Shown piece after piece: positions 25,296-32,870 of a stretch of DNA of 60,237 bases. The translations under genes were made by a program, and so were the position numbers. The number at the start of each line of letters is the position of its first letter. Positions within the stretch are counted from its first letter, which is position 1. The notes under the pieces are model-generated. The model saw only the letters and a program-made list of their open reading frames with translations, was not told the origin of the DNA and made no database searches. Origin of the DNA: Alphaproteobacteria bacterium (GTDB taxonomy: Bacteria; Pseudomonadota; Alphaproteobacteria; RF32; CAG-239); assembly GCA_017470165.1 (NCBI GenBank), contig JAFUEX010000002.1, forward strand, positions 1 through 60,237, in the 5' to 3' direction.

Positions 25296-25574
25296 ATGAA
25301 AAAATACATCGTTTTGGCCGCTATGTTGTTGGCCGGCTGCGATACTTTGAGTGCTTTGCAATCTTCGGAAATGAGCCAGCTTAATGCTTGTATGCTTTCC
25401 GAGGCGCAGACCAGACTGACCAGCGGTACTTTGTTTGCCTCGGGTATCAAGGCAGCAGCTACCGATTTGTCGCAGACCTGCATCAAAAAACTTGCTTTGC
25501 AGAAGGCAGGGTTGGACGACACGGCTTTGAGCTCGGCTACTTCAATCATCAATTCGCTCAAGGCAGCTCAATAA
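25296..25574 (+). CDS. Small lipoprotein, 92 aa
   Basis: The N-terminus MKKYIVLAAMLLAGC is a lipoprotein signal with lipobox LAGC (Cys15). The mature part of about 77 aa is helical and Ala/Ser/Leu-rich, with two further Cys residues (NACML, QTCIKK) that could pair in the periplasm. It has its own promoter and a terminator at 25596-25632, so it is a monocistronic, probably well-expressed envelope lipoprotein. The family is unknown to me. Confidence 0.8.
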   Translation: MKKYIVLAAMLLAGCDTLSALQSSEMSQLNACMLSEAQTRLTSGTLFASGIKAAATDLSQTCIKKLALQKAGLDDTALSSATSIINSLKAAQ

Positions 25575-25595
25575 TTTTGTAAGATGAGGTTATGG

Positions 25596-25632
25596 CAGGG
25601 AGGTGTGGGGTGTTTTGCCTCCCTGTTGTTTT
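25596..25632 (+). terminator. Terminator after the lipoprotein gene
   Basis: CAGGGAGG (25596-25603) pairs with CCTCCCTG (25618-25625), followed by TTGTTTT. Confidence 0.8.
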
Positions 25633-25650
25633 GGGGGAGGAAAACTGAAA

Positions 25651-26619
25651 ATGCATATTGGGAACTTTTTGACTGCTCCGCATTATGTTTTGTCGCCTTG
25701 GGCGATGTGGAGTATTTTCGGCGCGGTGGTATTGGCACTGCTGTTTTTTGATTTGTTTGTGTTCAACCGCAAAAACGAAGTTCCGAGTTTTGTGCACACG
25801 CTGGTGTTGTGTCTTTTGTATGTGGCGGCAGCCGGCATTTTCGGTGTGTTTGTTATTTATGAAGAGGGGCTGGATAAAGGGATGGATTTTTACACCGGAT
25901 TTTTGGTGGAAAAAAGCCTGTCTTTGGATAATATTTTTATTATGTCGCTGGTGTTTCAGGCGGTGGGAGTGCCGCGGGAATATCAGCATCGGGTGTTGTT
26001 TTGGGGTATCTTAGGTGCTATCGTGATGCGGGCATTGCTCATCGGCGTCGGCGATGTGCTGATTGTCAATTTCCATTGGGTGCTGTATGTATTCTCGGGC
26101 ATATTGGTTTATACCGGTGTTAAGATGGTGCTGGCTAAGGACGGAGAAGAAACAGATTTTAAGGATTCGAAAATTTATCAGATGGTGGGAAGGTTTTTTC
26201 ATGTAACACCGGAGATAAGAGGGGCGCATTTTTTTGTTTGTGAAAACGGCCGGCACTATATTACTCCGCTGTTTTTCGCGCTGGTGATTATTGAGTTGAT
26301 GGATGTGGTGTTTGCATTAGACAGCATACCGGCGATTTTCTTGATTACGCAGGATGTGTTTGTGGTTTATACCAGTAATATTTTTGCGATATTGGGGTTG
26401 CGGGCTTTGTACTTTTTGCTGGAGGCGATAGTGTATAAGTTCAAGTACTTGAAATATGCGCTAAGTCTTATTTTGATTTTTATTGGGTTGAAGATTTTTG
26501 TGCCGATGTTGTTAGAATTTGAAATAACACCGTTGCAGTCATTGGCGGTTACTTTCAGTTTGTTGAGCGGGGGGATTTTGCTGTCGATTTATAAAACACG
26601 GAATGAAAGTGTAAAATAA
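25651..26619 (+). CDS. TerC/Alx-family integral membrane protein
   Basis: The 322-aa protein runs from ATG 25651 (GGGGGAGG upstream), with about nine membrane spans. Family landmarks are FDLFVFNRKNE, FYTGFLVEKSLSLDNIFIM (acidic intramembrane motif) and ALVIIELMDVVFALDSIPAIF (second acidic motif), then YTSNIFAILGLRALYFLL. TerC/Alx proteins export Mn(II) or Ca(II), loading metalloproteins or relieving metal stress. The frame is open from 25603, but that part lies inside the preceding terminator. No yybP-ykoY-like riboswitch could be made out in the short leader. Confidence 0.92.
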   Translation: MHIGNFLTAPHYVLSPWAMWSIFGAVVLALLFFDLFVFNRKNEVPSFVHTLVLCLLYVAAAGIFGVFVIYEEGLDKGMDFYTGFLVEKSLSLDNIFIMSLVFQAVGVPREYQHRVLFWGILGAIVMRALLIGVGDVLIVNFHWVLYVFSGILVYTGVKMVLAKDGEETDFKDSKIYQMVGRFFHVTPEIRGAHFFVCENGRHYITPLFFALVIIELMDVVFALDSIPAIFLITQDVFVVYTSNIFAILGLRALYFLLEAIVYKFKYLKYALSLILIFIGLKIFVPMLLEFEITPLQSLAVTFSLLSGGILLSIYKTRNESVK

Positions 26620-26632
26620 TTTAAAAAAGTGC

Positions 26633-26661
26633 TTGCAAAAAAAATAAAGTGAGTCTATAGT
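26633..26661 (+). promoter_or_regulatory. Promoter of tRNA-Lys
   Basis: TTGCAA (26633-26638) and TATAGT (26656-26661) are separated by exactly 17 bp; transcription would start about 20 nt upstream of the tRNA. Confidence 0.7.
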
Positions 26662-26687
26662 CCGCTCATAAACACGTGTGAGATTAT

Positions 26688-26764
26688 GCGTGCGTAGCTC
26701 AGTTGGCTAGAGCAACTGACTCTTAATCAGTGGGTCCAGGGTTCGAATCCCTGCGCGCGTACCA
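26688..26764 (+). tRNA. tRNA-Lys (CTT anticodon)
   Basis: The 77-nt cloverleaf includes an encoded CCA. The acceptor GCGTGCG pairs CGCGCGT (with two G-U pairs), the D-arm begins at GCTC, the anticodon stem ACTGA/TCAGT holds the loop CTCTTAA (anticodon CTT), and the T-arm is CAGGG-TTCGAAT-CCCTG. Discriminator A and CCA end at 26764. Its 3' end takes part in a large inverted repeat with the downstream terminator region. Confidence 0.95.
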
Positions 26765-26805
26765 ATAAAAATGGCCACCCTTATGGGTGGTCATTTTTAT
26801 TGGTA
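26760..26805 (+). terminator. tRNA terminator hairpin with 21-nt arms
   Basis: TACCAATAAAAATG plus GCCACCC (26760-26780) pairs with GGGTGGT plus CATTTTTATTGGTA (26785-26805), with one G-T pair and a TTAT loop. The stem is far longer than needed for termination and reaches into the tRNA 3' end. Confidence 0.8.
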
Positions 26806-27040
26806 AATGTGTGCAGTGGATTTGAACCCTGAAAAAGGGTTCGACAACAAGCGAAAGGCACACGGGAGTGTGCCGGTCAGCTTTAGCTGATGAGCGCAGT
26901 TGCGGCGAAGCCAATCCCGAAGCGCCACAACATTGAGCCACCCTTATGGGTGGTCATTTTTATTGGTAAATGTGTGCAGTGGATTTGAACCCTGAAAAAG
27001 GGTTCGACAACAAGCGAAAGGCACACGGGAGTGTGCCGGT
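26774..27040. repeat. Two identical 104-nt direct repeats downstream of tRNA-Lys
   Basis: Copies at 26774-26877 and 26937-27040 are identical over 104 nt, separated by 59 nt of unrelated sequence. Each holds three hairpins: CCACCC-TTAT-GGGTGG, GAACCC..GGGTTC, and GGCACAC-GGGA-GTGTGCC. On the minus strand each copy carries GGGTTCAAATCC, a T-arm (B-box) sequence, followed by TTTACCA, so the unit includes a degenerate, inverted tRNA 3' end. Open frames across it are spurious. The unit could be a small mobile or recombination-prone tRNA-derived element. Confidence 0.85.
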
Positions 27041-27101
27041 GAGGAAACAGCCGAACGAGCACAGTCAACGAAGTAATTCCGCTGGGCTCACCATTTACTG
27101 A

Positions 27102-27125
27102 AAAGGTTGCTTTTTAGCAACCTTT
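27102..27125 (-). terminator. Hairpin downstream of small membrane protein gene
   Basis: AAAGGTTGC (27102-27110) pairs with GCAACCTTT (27117-27125). On the minus strand a short T-run follows, so it probably ends the leftward gene at 27182. Confidence 0.5.
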
Positions 27126-27181
27126 CCGTGTTTGCTTAAAATACCACAACTTATCAAAAATCAATGATGCATTTTACAAAT

Positions 27182-27409
27182 TTAATCTAATGCCGATAAT
27201 TTTTGCCCTGTTTTTTCACACCAATCTTGTTGATGTCCGTTTTGCAGACATTCTTTTGGACGGGCATATTCTTGATAATGCGGATATAAGAAAAGCAACC
27301 CAATGCCTAAAATCATGGCAATTGCGATAGAATAAAGCACTCCCCTATAGATGAAGTTGGTTACTCTATCTAATATTTGCTTTACGCATATTTGATGTTC
27401 TTCGGTCAT
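27182..27409 (-). CDS. Small single-span membrane protein, 75 aa
   Basis: The 75-aa protein has one clear membrane helix (YSIAIAMILGIGLLFLYP). The N-terminal side (MTEEHQICVKQILDRVTNF) is amphipathic, and the C-terminal side is polar with two Cys (ECLQNGHQQDWCEK) that could form a disulfide if outside. I do not recognise it. It is isolated between the tRNA repeat region and the infA region. Short length and lack of a clear ribosome binding site limit confidence. Confidence 0.5.
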   Translation of the reverse strand: MTEEHQICVKQILDRVTNFIYRGVLYSIAIAMILGIGLLFLYPHYQEYARPKECLQNGHQQDWCEKTGQKLSALD

Positions 27410-27609
27410 TCAACAAATCCTCGCAACGTTGATAGTAGCAGCAAACTACTTTTAATATATTTTGATTTTTGACTTTTTGTCACTTGTTTTACCTCTAAAA
27501 ACCACTACCATTAACTAAATATAATAATAAGAGCCGATTGTAAATCAGCTCTCAACTTTGCCAATATATTTTATTTCTATTTAATATCAGACATTGGAAT
27601 CGGTTTTAG
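27410..27609. other. Intergenic stretch, no gene seen
   Basis: This is AT-rich sequence without a convincing ORF or repeat, upstream of the 75-aa gene. A short imperfect inverted repeat, AGAGCCGATTG/AATCAGCTCT, near 27530 could be a weak terminator. Confidence 0.35.
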
Positions 27610-27768
27610 TTAATCGGAGTTGTGCCCCCAAAAGTTGGTGGTATACTGCGGGTAGTTGACTGCGGACAGACCTTGCGCGGCGTAGGTTTGTTTTAGCTGA
27701 TTTTCTTTATCGGTGCGGGCAATAAGAAGAGCAGAAATAATAGCAACAGCAGATACAAAACAAAAACG
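27610..27768 (-). pseudogene. Start-less coding-like remnant
   Basis: After an in-frame TGA the minus strand reads FVSAVAIISALLIARTDKEN, then QLKQTYAAQGLSAVNYPQ and YTTNFWGHNSD, then TAA at 27610. It looks like a membrane helix followed by a soluble tail, but has no ATG, GTG or TTG in frame and starts inside the infA terminator. It is probably the 3' end of a gene whose start was lost. Confidence 0.3.
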
Positions 27769-27789
27769 GCATCAAGGAAGGATGATGCC
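27768..27789 (-). terminator. Terminator of the sensor kinase-infA transcript
   Basis: GGCATCA (27768-27774) pairs with TGATGCC (27783-27789); on the minus strand it is followed by GTTTTTGTTTTG. Confidence 0.8.
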
Positions 27790-27810
27790 GTGGGAACTAT
27801 TTTGCTGCGA

Positions 27811-28032
27811 CTAATCTTTGTGACGGAAAGTAATGCGACCTTTGGTGAGGTCGTAGGGGGTCATCTCAATATCAACTTTGTCGCCAACCATTACACGAAT
27901 ACGAAATTTGCGCATTTTGCCGGCAGTGTGAGCCAAAATTTCAACCCCGTTTTCCAGTTTTACGCGGAACATCGCGTTGGGAAGTTTTTCGATAACTTCA
28001 CCGGTTAATTCTAACAATTCTTCTTTGCTCAT
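27811..28032 (-). CDS. infA: Translation initiation factor IF-1
   Basis: The 73-aa S1/OB-fold protein binds the ribosomal A site during initiation. Motifs are [42 protein letters not shown] and [13 protein letters not shown]-like [17 protein letters not shown]. Length is exactly typical. Its ATG overlaps the sensor kinase stop as ATGA, so its translation is coupled to a regulatory gene, an unusual setting for infA. Confidence 0.97.
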   Translation of the reverse strand: MSKEELLELTGEVIEKLPNAMFRVKLENGVEILAHTAGKMRKFRIRVMVGDKVDIEMTPYDLTKGRITFRHKD

Positions 28033-29762
28033 TTGTTTGTACCTTTGTTATTTTTTGTGTTCTTTATAATCGTTTGTTTGGGATTTTGCAAGTGTTTTTG
28101 AACAGGAAATATAAAAGTAAAGCAACTGCCCTTGCCAAGGGTCGATTTTACGTCGATAGTGCCGCCTTGTTTTTCAATGATGGATTTGGTGATGGATAGT
28201 CCCAAACCGGTGCCTTGAGATGACACATTTTGATTGCCATGCGAGAAAAACGGATTGAAAATGCGGCTTAAATTTTCTTTGGCGATGCCTGAGCCGTTAT
28301 CGGTGAAACTGATTTTGATGCCACTTTTGGGTGAAGATGTGATTTTTATCTTGAGCAGGCCTTTGTGGGGCATGGCTTTGATGGCATTGAGGATGATATT
28401 TATGGTGGCGATTTTGAAGTCGGTTTCGTTGCCTTGGAGGATGATTTCTTTGGCGGGAATATCGAGTTCAATTTCCACGCCGTGAATTTTGGCTTCGTAG
28501 TCAAGCAGGCTGATGGTGTCGGATACCGATGCACAGCAGTCAAACGAAGTACTTATCATATCGTAGTTGCGGGTGAGTTTGAGCAGGCGCTCGGGGACTT
28601 GCGTGGCATTGACAATTTCATTATAAATCATAGTGATGAGTTTTTTGTCTTCGGCATCATCGGGTTTGTTGTTAAAATATTTGGACATCAGATGTTCGGT
28701 GATGATGCGCAGTGCTCCCAACTGATTCTTAATCTCGTGGGCAATGGACGAAGACAAAAAGCCTAAAGAAGATACTTTTTGCTGGTGAGAAAAGTCGATG
28801 TCTTGGCTAAGGTCGCGGATGGATTCGATGATGCAGCGATGATTGGCATCATAGATTAGAGGGGCGGCATTCACGGCCAAATAGCGGTTGGGCTGGTGAG
28901 CAAACTGTTGAATGGTGTTGGTTTTGGTGGCTTGTTTTTGCAATATTTCGCAAACCGGACATTTAAGTTGCGGAGAGTTGCAGGGATTGTTGATGCCGAA
29001 AGATGAGGCATAACATTTGCCGAGGCGTTGGGAGGTGTCTCCGGAGATGGCATAATAGCTCTTGTTGGCAATGATAATGTTATAATGGTCGTCGATTACG
29101 CGAATTCCGTCGGGAATGCTGTCAATAATAGATTGCAAAAAATTCTCTTCTTCTTTGATTTTTTGCATCATATGCTGCAGGTTGTCCAACATGGTGTTAA
29201 AGGTTTCACTGAGGCGGTCAAGCTCGTCAATCAGGCGGGCGTTTTGACGCAGAGGAATACGCAGTGAAAGGTCGCCCTTGGCAATACGCTCGGAAATGGC
29301 CGAGATTTTGTTGATGGGGATTAAAATCAAACGGTTAATCAACCAGCCCATAATCAACAGAAATATTATTTGTACCACGGTAGAAAATGCGATTACGATG
29401 ACACCGCGATTGATGATTTGATATTGCTCATTAAACTGACGGGTGCGCTCAGCAATGTTTTTTTGCTCTTTGACCAAAAAATTGGCGTTGCTGTCGTCCA
29501 AAAAGGATGAAAGATATTGATAATCACCGGAGTTGATTTTCAGGTTGGGATTTTGGGAGATAAAGTATTTGAGGTCTTTAGATAGGTTGATGTTGTGCAT
29601 CAAAAGTTCGTTATACTGCTGATTGCGTTGGATTGATGTTTGCTGGTCCTTTTCAATTTTGAGCGAATAAGTGGTGTAAAAAGTATAGATGAACAGAGCA
29701 CAGGAGCTGATAAGCAAAGTGAAGATAAGGTAAATGATTTTGCGGTTGAGACTGATAAACAC
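28029..29762 (-). CDS. Membrane sensor histidine kinase (HAMP-PAS-HisKA-HATPase)
   Basis: The 577-aa protein has two membrane helices (about 9-30 and 119-149) bracketing a periplasmic sensor region, then a HAMP domain (150-200). A PAS domain (about 205-320) carries a Cys cluster (Cys250, Cys261, Cys268, Cys271 in KCPVC). The HisKA box [16 protein letters not shown] has phospho-acceptor His342, followed by HATPase motifs [19 protein letters not shown] and GTGLGLSI. It would autophosphorylate and pass phosphate to a response regulator, possibly the divergently encoded NarL-type protein. The Cys cluster suggests redox or metal sensing; this is inferred. The tail is Lys/Asn-rich. Confidence 0.92.
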   Translation of the reverse strand: MFISLNRKIIYLIFTLLISSCALFIYTFYTTYSLKIEKDQQTSIQRNQQYNELLMHNINLSKDLKYFISQNPNLKINSGDYQYLSSFLDDSNANFLVKEQKNIAERTRQFNEQYQIINRGVIVIAFSTVVQIIFLLIMGWLINRLILIPINKISAISERIAKGDLSLRIPLRQNARLIDELDRLSETFNTMLDNLQHMMQKIKEEENFLQSIIDSIPDGIRVIDDHYNIIIANKSYYAISGDTSQRLGKCYASSFGINNPCNSPQLKCPVCEILQKQATKTNTIQQFAHQPNRYLAVNAAPLIYDANHRCIIESIRDLSQDIDFSHQQKVSSLGFLSSSIAHEIKNQLGALRIITEHLMSKYFNNKPDDAEDKKLITMIYNEIVNATQVPERLLKLTRNYDMISTSFDCCASVSDTISLLDYEAKIHGVEIELDIPAKEIILQGNETDFKIATINIILNAIKAMPHKGLLKIKITSSPKSGIKISFTDNGSGIAKENLSRIFNPFFSHGNQNVSSQGTGLGLSITKSIIEKQGGTIDVKSTLGKGSCFTFIFPVQKHLQNPKQTIIKNTKNNKGTNK

Positions 29763-29923
29763 TTTATTTTCTCCAATTCATATCACAAACTTGAGGCCAG
29801 TTTAGCACAGATTGGTTGATAAAAGATAAACAAAGGCGGTGAATGAGGGTAATTTTTTAGACGTCTGTCTTTAAATGCGGGCGGAGGAGAATTATATCTG
29901 CGTTAGTTATGGAGGATTATGAG

Positions 29924-30526
29924 ATGAAAATTTTAATCGCGGATAATCAAGCGCTCTATCGGGACGGGTTACGACATAATTTGAAAAGAATCAGGCCGGA
30001 AGCGGTGGTTGCGGATGCCGAATCGTTTGCTCAGATAAAGGAGGTGTTGCGTCAACATAATGATTTTGATTTGGTGTTGGCGGATATTGATATGTCGGGA
30101 GATTGGGAAACACACATTCGTGAATTGCTGAACCTTTCACCCAAGCTGCGTATCGGGGTGATGGCGTCGGATGGAGACAACGATAAGATGAAAAAAGCGC
30201 AAAATATCGGACTATGTTGCTATTTGCCGAAAAATATTGAAACAACGGAATTAACATCGGCGCTGAGCACTATACTTAAAGGCGGAACTTATTATCCGGC
30301 ATTTGAGCTGCGGCCTAAAATTAATAATGGCGGTAAAAAACTGACTAATCGGCAGTTTGAGGTATTGCGTTATTTGGCGCAAGGGTTGTCCAATAAGCAA
30401 ATAGCTTATTATATGAATGTGTCGGAGGCTACGGTTAAACTGCATATAAATGCATTGCTTCGGGCAATCGAGGCCAGCAATCGTACGCAGGCGGTGGTTA
30501 AATCGCAAAAGTTGGGCATAATTTAG
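29924..30526 (+). CDS. NarL/LuxR-type response regulator
   Basis: The protein has 200 aa from ATG 29924, which follows GGAGG (29911-29915) by eight bases; an upstream ATG at 29909 overlaps that Shine-Dalgarno and is unlikely. The receiver domain has Asp7/Asp54 (LVLADIDMSGD) and a C-terminal Pro-Lys (YLPKN). The LuxR-type HTH is at about 140-195 (LTNRQFEVLRYLAQGLSNKQ, then IAYYMNVSEATVKLHINALL). Divergent from the sensor kinase with a 161-bp gap, so the two may be partners, although NarL regulators usually pair with HisKA_3 kinases rather than this type. Confidence 0.92.
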   Translation: MKILIADNQALYRDGLRHNLKRIRPEAVVADAESFAQIKEVLRQHNDFDLVLADIDMSGDWETHIRELLNLSPKLRIGVMASDGDNDKMKKAQNIGLCCYLPKNIETTELTSALSTILKGGTYYPAFELRPKINNGGKKLTNRQFEVLRYLAQGLSNKQIAYYMNVSEATVKLHINALLRAIEASNRTQAVVKSQKLGII

Positions 30527-31422
30527 GCCTGCCAGCTTAGAGTGCATACTTGCGGCGAGGTGCAAATTTCTGTCTTGATTCCCAAAGGAAGCAGGTGGCG
30601 CTCGGGAATGTGACCATAATTAAAATCGCGAATGACCGGAATGGACAGGTCTTGTGCGAAGTCATTTATGCAATCGGCAATGCTGCCGTCGGCAGGGTCC
30701 TGTATCGGGCAATCGGTAAAGGCGCCAAAGATAACGGCACGCAAGCGAGCAAAATACGGCTGAAGTTTAAGCTGCTGTAGCATAAGGTCAACTTTGTAAG
30801 TTTTTTCTCCGATGTCTTCCAATAATAATATTTTGTCAGTTAAATCTGGAAAATACGGAGTACCGCAAAGCTGACAAAGTACGCTGAGGCACCCCCCAAC
30901 AATTTCGCCTTGAGTTTGGACGGAGACAGGGCAGGTGCCGGAGGTTATGGTGTGATTATCATCCAACAATGCAGACTGCAAGCGGGCTGCCATTTGCGGG
31001 TTGAGGCGATTATCTTGGGTGTCGTAAAGGGGGAGAAAACCGCTGAGCGAAGGGGCGGCGCAACGAGCCAAAGCGGCATTTTGTAAGGCGGTGGAATCGC
31101 TTAGGCCGATAATTAATTTGGGATTGCGGCGCAACAGGTCGAAGTTGAGGCTGGGAAGTGCTCTTAAAGCACCGGCTCCTCCGCGGATACACATAAGAGC
31201 TTTGACCTCGGGATTAAGCAACATCGTATTGATTGCGGCGGCTCTAGCGTTATCACAGCCTGCCATATAACGATAGGAAGAGGTGAGGTTGTTGGCACGC
31301 AGTGGGACAAAGCCCATATCGCGCAGGGCGTTTTCGGCCGGAGCTAAATCTTTTTGATCCAATCCGGCTGAAGGAGCTATCAGTCCGATGGTGTCACCAT
31401 AATGCAACAAGCTCATCGGCAA
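30523..31422 (-). CDS. ldcA: LD-carboxypeptidase, peptidase S66 family
   Basis: The 299-aa cytoplasmic serine peptidase removes the terminal D-Ala from murein tetrapeptides during recycling. Family motifs are GDTIGLIAPSAG, CIRGGAGALRALP (substrate loop near residue 100), IGLSDSTALQNA with the nucleophile Ser in GLSDST, and the C-terminal Glu/His region LLEDIGEKTYKVD and YGHIPERHLLPLG. It overlaps the Mpl-like ligase gene by 10 bp, and its product, tripeptide, is the Mpl substrate. It overlaps the response-regulator stop by 4 bp at the other end. Confidence 0.93.
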   Translation of the reverse strand: MPMSLLHYGDTIGLIAPSAGLDQKDLAPAENALRDMGFVPLRANNLTSSYRYMAGCDNARAAAINTMLLNPEVKALMCIRGGAGALRALPSLNFDLLRRNPKLIIGLSDSTALQNAALARCAAPSLSGFLPLYDTQDNRLNPQMAARLQSALLDDNHTITSGTCPVSVQTQGEIVGGCLSVLCQLCGTPYFPDLTDKILLLEDIGEKTYKVDLMLQQLKLQPYFARLRAVIFGAFTDCPIQDPADGSIADCINDFAQDLSIPVIRDFNYGHIPERHLLPLGIKTEICTSPQVCTLSWQA

Positions 31423-32783
31423 TTCTCCAAAATGCGGTATCCCATATCGGTGATGGTATTATCACGCGCTCCCATCAAAACAATACGGTCGCCTTTAGTT
31501 GCAAGCTGCAACAGTTTTCTTTCCAAGTCATCGCGATGGTTAAAAAACAGAGCTTGCTTGCCCAAAGATTGCAAATAGTTGGTCAGGTACTGCGAGGAGA
31601 TGTCGCGGTTGACGGTGCCGCCGGAGAAATAAATTTCTGGCATCATAAGGATGTCGTCAGCATCCATATAACGGGCGAAACTCTCCATTATTTCGCGCCC
31701 CATTAAGCGCATCGGAGCAAAACCATGCGGCTGAAACATTATCAGCAGGCGGCCGTTATAAGATTTGAGGGCTGACATTGATGCGGCAACTTTGTCGGGA
31801 TTGTGGGCAAAATCGTCAATGACGGTGATGCCGTTTTTTTGCCCTAAAACCTCCAAGCGACGCTTGGCTCCGGCAAAGGTTTGCAAAATTTCGCAAGCCG
31901 AGTCGGGGTCAACACCAAGCAAAGAGCAGACAGCCAGTGCTGCCATGGCATTGGCAACATTAAAGCGGCCGATGAGTGGAAGCCGGTAGGTATGTGAGTT
32001 GAATACGAAGGATGAGCCGCCATATTCGGCTTTGATGTCCGCGGCATAAAAATCGGCAGTGGCATCCTCAATGGAAAAGGTTTTGATGTTGGGGTGGCGG
32101 CCGGATAATTTGCGGCAATGCGGACAGTCTTGGTTGAGGACGGCTCCGAAAGAGGCACGAGCCACAAAGTTACCAAACAAAATTTCCAACTCATTCAAGG
32201 TTTTGTGGTCAAGCGAAATGTTGTTTACCACGGCTATATAGGGAGTATATTTTTCGATGGAGCCGTCGCTTTCGTCGGCCTCAATGATGCAGATGTCGCC
32301 TTCGTTGAGAATTACGTTGGGCAAGCCGGCTGATGAGGCATAGTTTTGCATACCCGCGCCGTTGATTACGGTGGGATGCAAGTTCGATTTGTCCAAAATA
32401 TAGCCTATCATGGCGGTGAGGGTTGATTTGCCCGAGGTGCCGCCGACGGCCACACGTTTGGCATAAGAAGAAAATACTTCGGCCAAAAGGTCGGAACGGC
32501 GTTTGACGGGAATGCCGAGTTCCATGGCGCGTTTGACATCCGGAATGGTGTTTTCCACAGCGGTTGAGGTGTAAAGAACCTCGATGTTGTCATTAGCAAA
32601 CATTGATCCGTCCTGAGGACATATTTTGATGCCGGCAGCGCTCAAAGCCTGACGGATGGCGACTTCTTTGCCCTGATCAAAACTACGATCTGAGCCATAA
32701 ACCTCAAAGCCTTTGGCCTTTAACACCTGAGCTAAGGCACTCATACCGGAGCCGGCAACTGCACAAAAACCAACTGTTTTCAT
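31413..32783 (-). CDS. mpl: Mpl-like Mur ligase (paralogue B)
   Basis: The protein has about 456 aa from ATG 32783 (MKTVGFCAVAGSGMSALAQV); a TTG at 32807 in the same frame is less likely. P-loop GGTSGKSTLTAMIGYI, IEADESDGSIEKY, ISLDHKTLNELE, GRFNVANAMAA and VIDDFAHNPDKVAASM give the Mur-ligase order. Mpl joins recycled L-Ala-D-Glu-meso-Dap to UDP-MurNAc. The 10-bp overlap with the S66 carboxypeptidase gene, which makes that tripeptide, favours Mpl over MurC. It is paralogous to the gene at 17669. Confidence 0.82.
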   Translation of the reverse strand: MKTVGFCAVAGSGMSALAQVLKAKGFEVYGSDRSFDQGKEVAIRQALSAAGIKICPQDGSMFANDNIEVLYTSTAVENTIPDVKRAMELGIPVKRRSDLLAEVFSSYAKRVAVGGTSGKSTLTAMIGYILDKSNLHPTVINGAGMQNYASSAGLPNVILNEGDICIIEADESDGSIEKYTPYIAVVNNISLDHKTLNELEILFGNFVARASFGAVLNQDCPHCRKLSGRHPNIKTFSIEDATADFYAADIKAEYGGSSFVFNSHTYRLPLIGRFNVANAMAALAVCSLLGVDPDSACEILQTFAGAKRRLEVLGQKNGITVIDDFAHNPDKVAASMSALKSYNGRLLIMFQPHGFAPMRLMGREIMESFARYMDADDILMMPEIYFSGGTVNRDISSQYLTNYLQSLGKQALFFNHRDDLERKLLQLATKGDRIVLMGARDNTITDMGYRILENCR

Positions 32784-32812
32784 AGCGTTAATTATTCCTT
32801 CACACAAAAAAT

Positions 32813-32845
32813 AACCATTGGATTGAGCCTAGCACTCCAATGGTT
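32813..32845 (-). terminator. Terminator of the Bat operon
   Basis: AACCATTGGA (32813-32822) pairs perfectly with TCCAATGGTT (32836-32845); on the minus strand ATTTTTTG follows. Confidence 0.85.
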
Positions 32846-32870
32846 AAATTTTATCTAAAATTATGTGATT

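Noticed and set aside
26723-27068. Two minus-strand frames with LSLVVEPFFRVQIHCTHLP
   Set aside because: They are complements of the tRNA and of the repeated 104-nt unit, including the common false peptide ARRDSNPGPTD.
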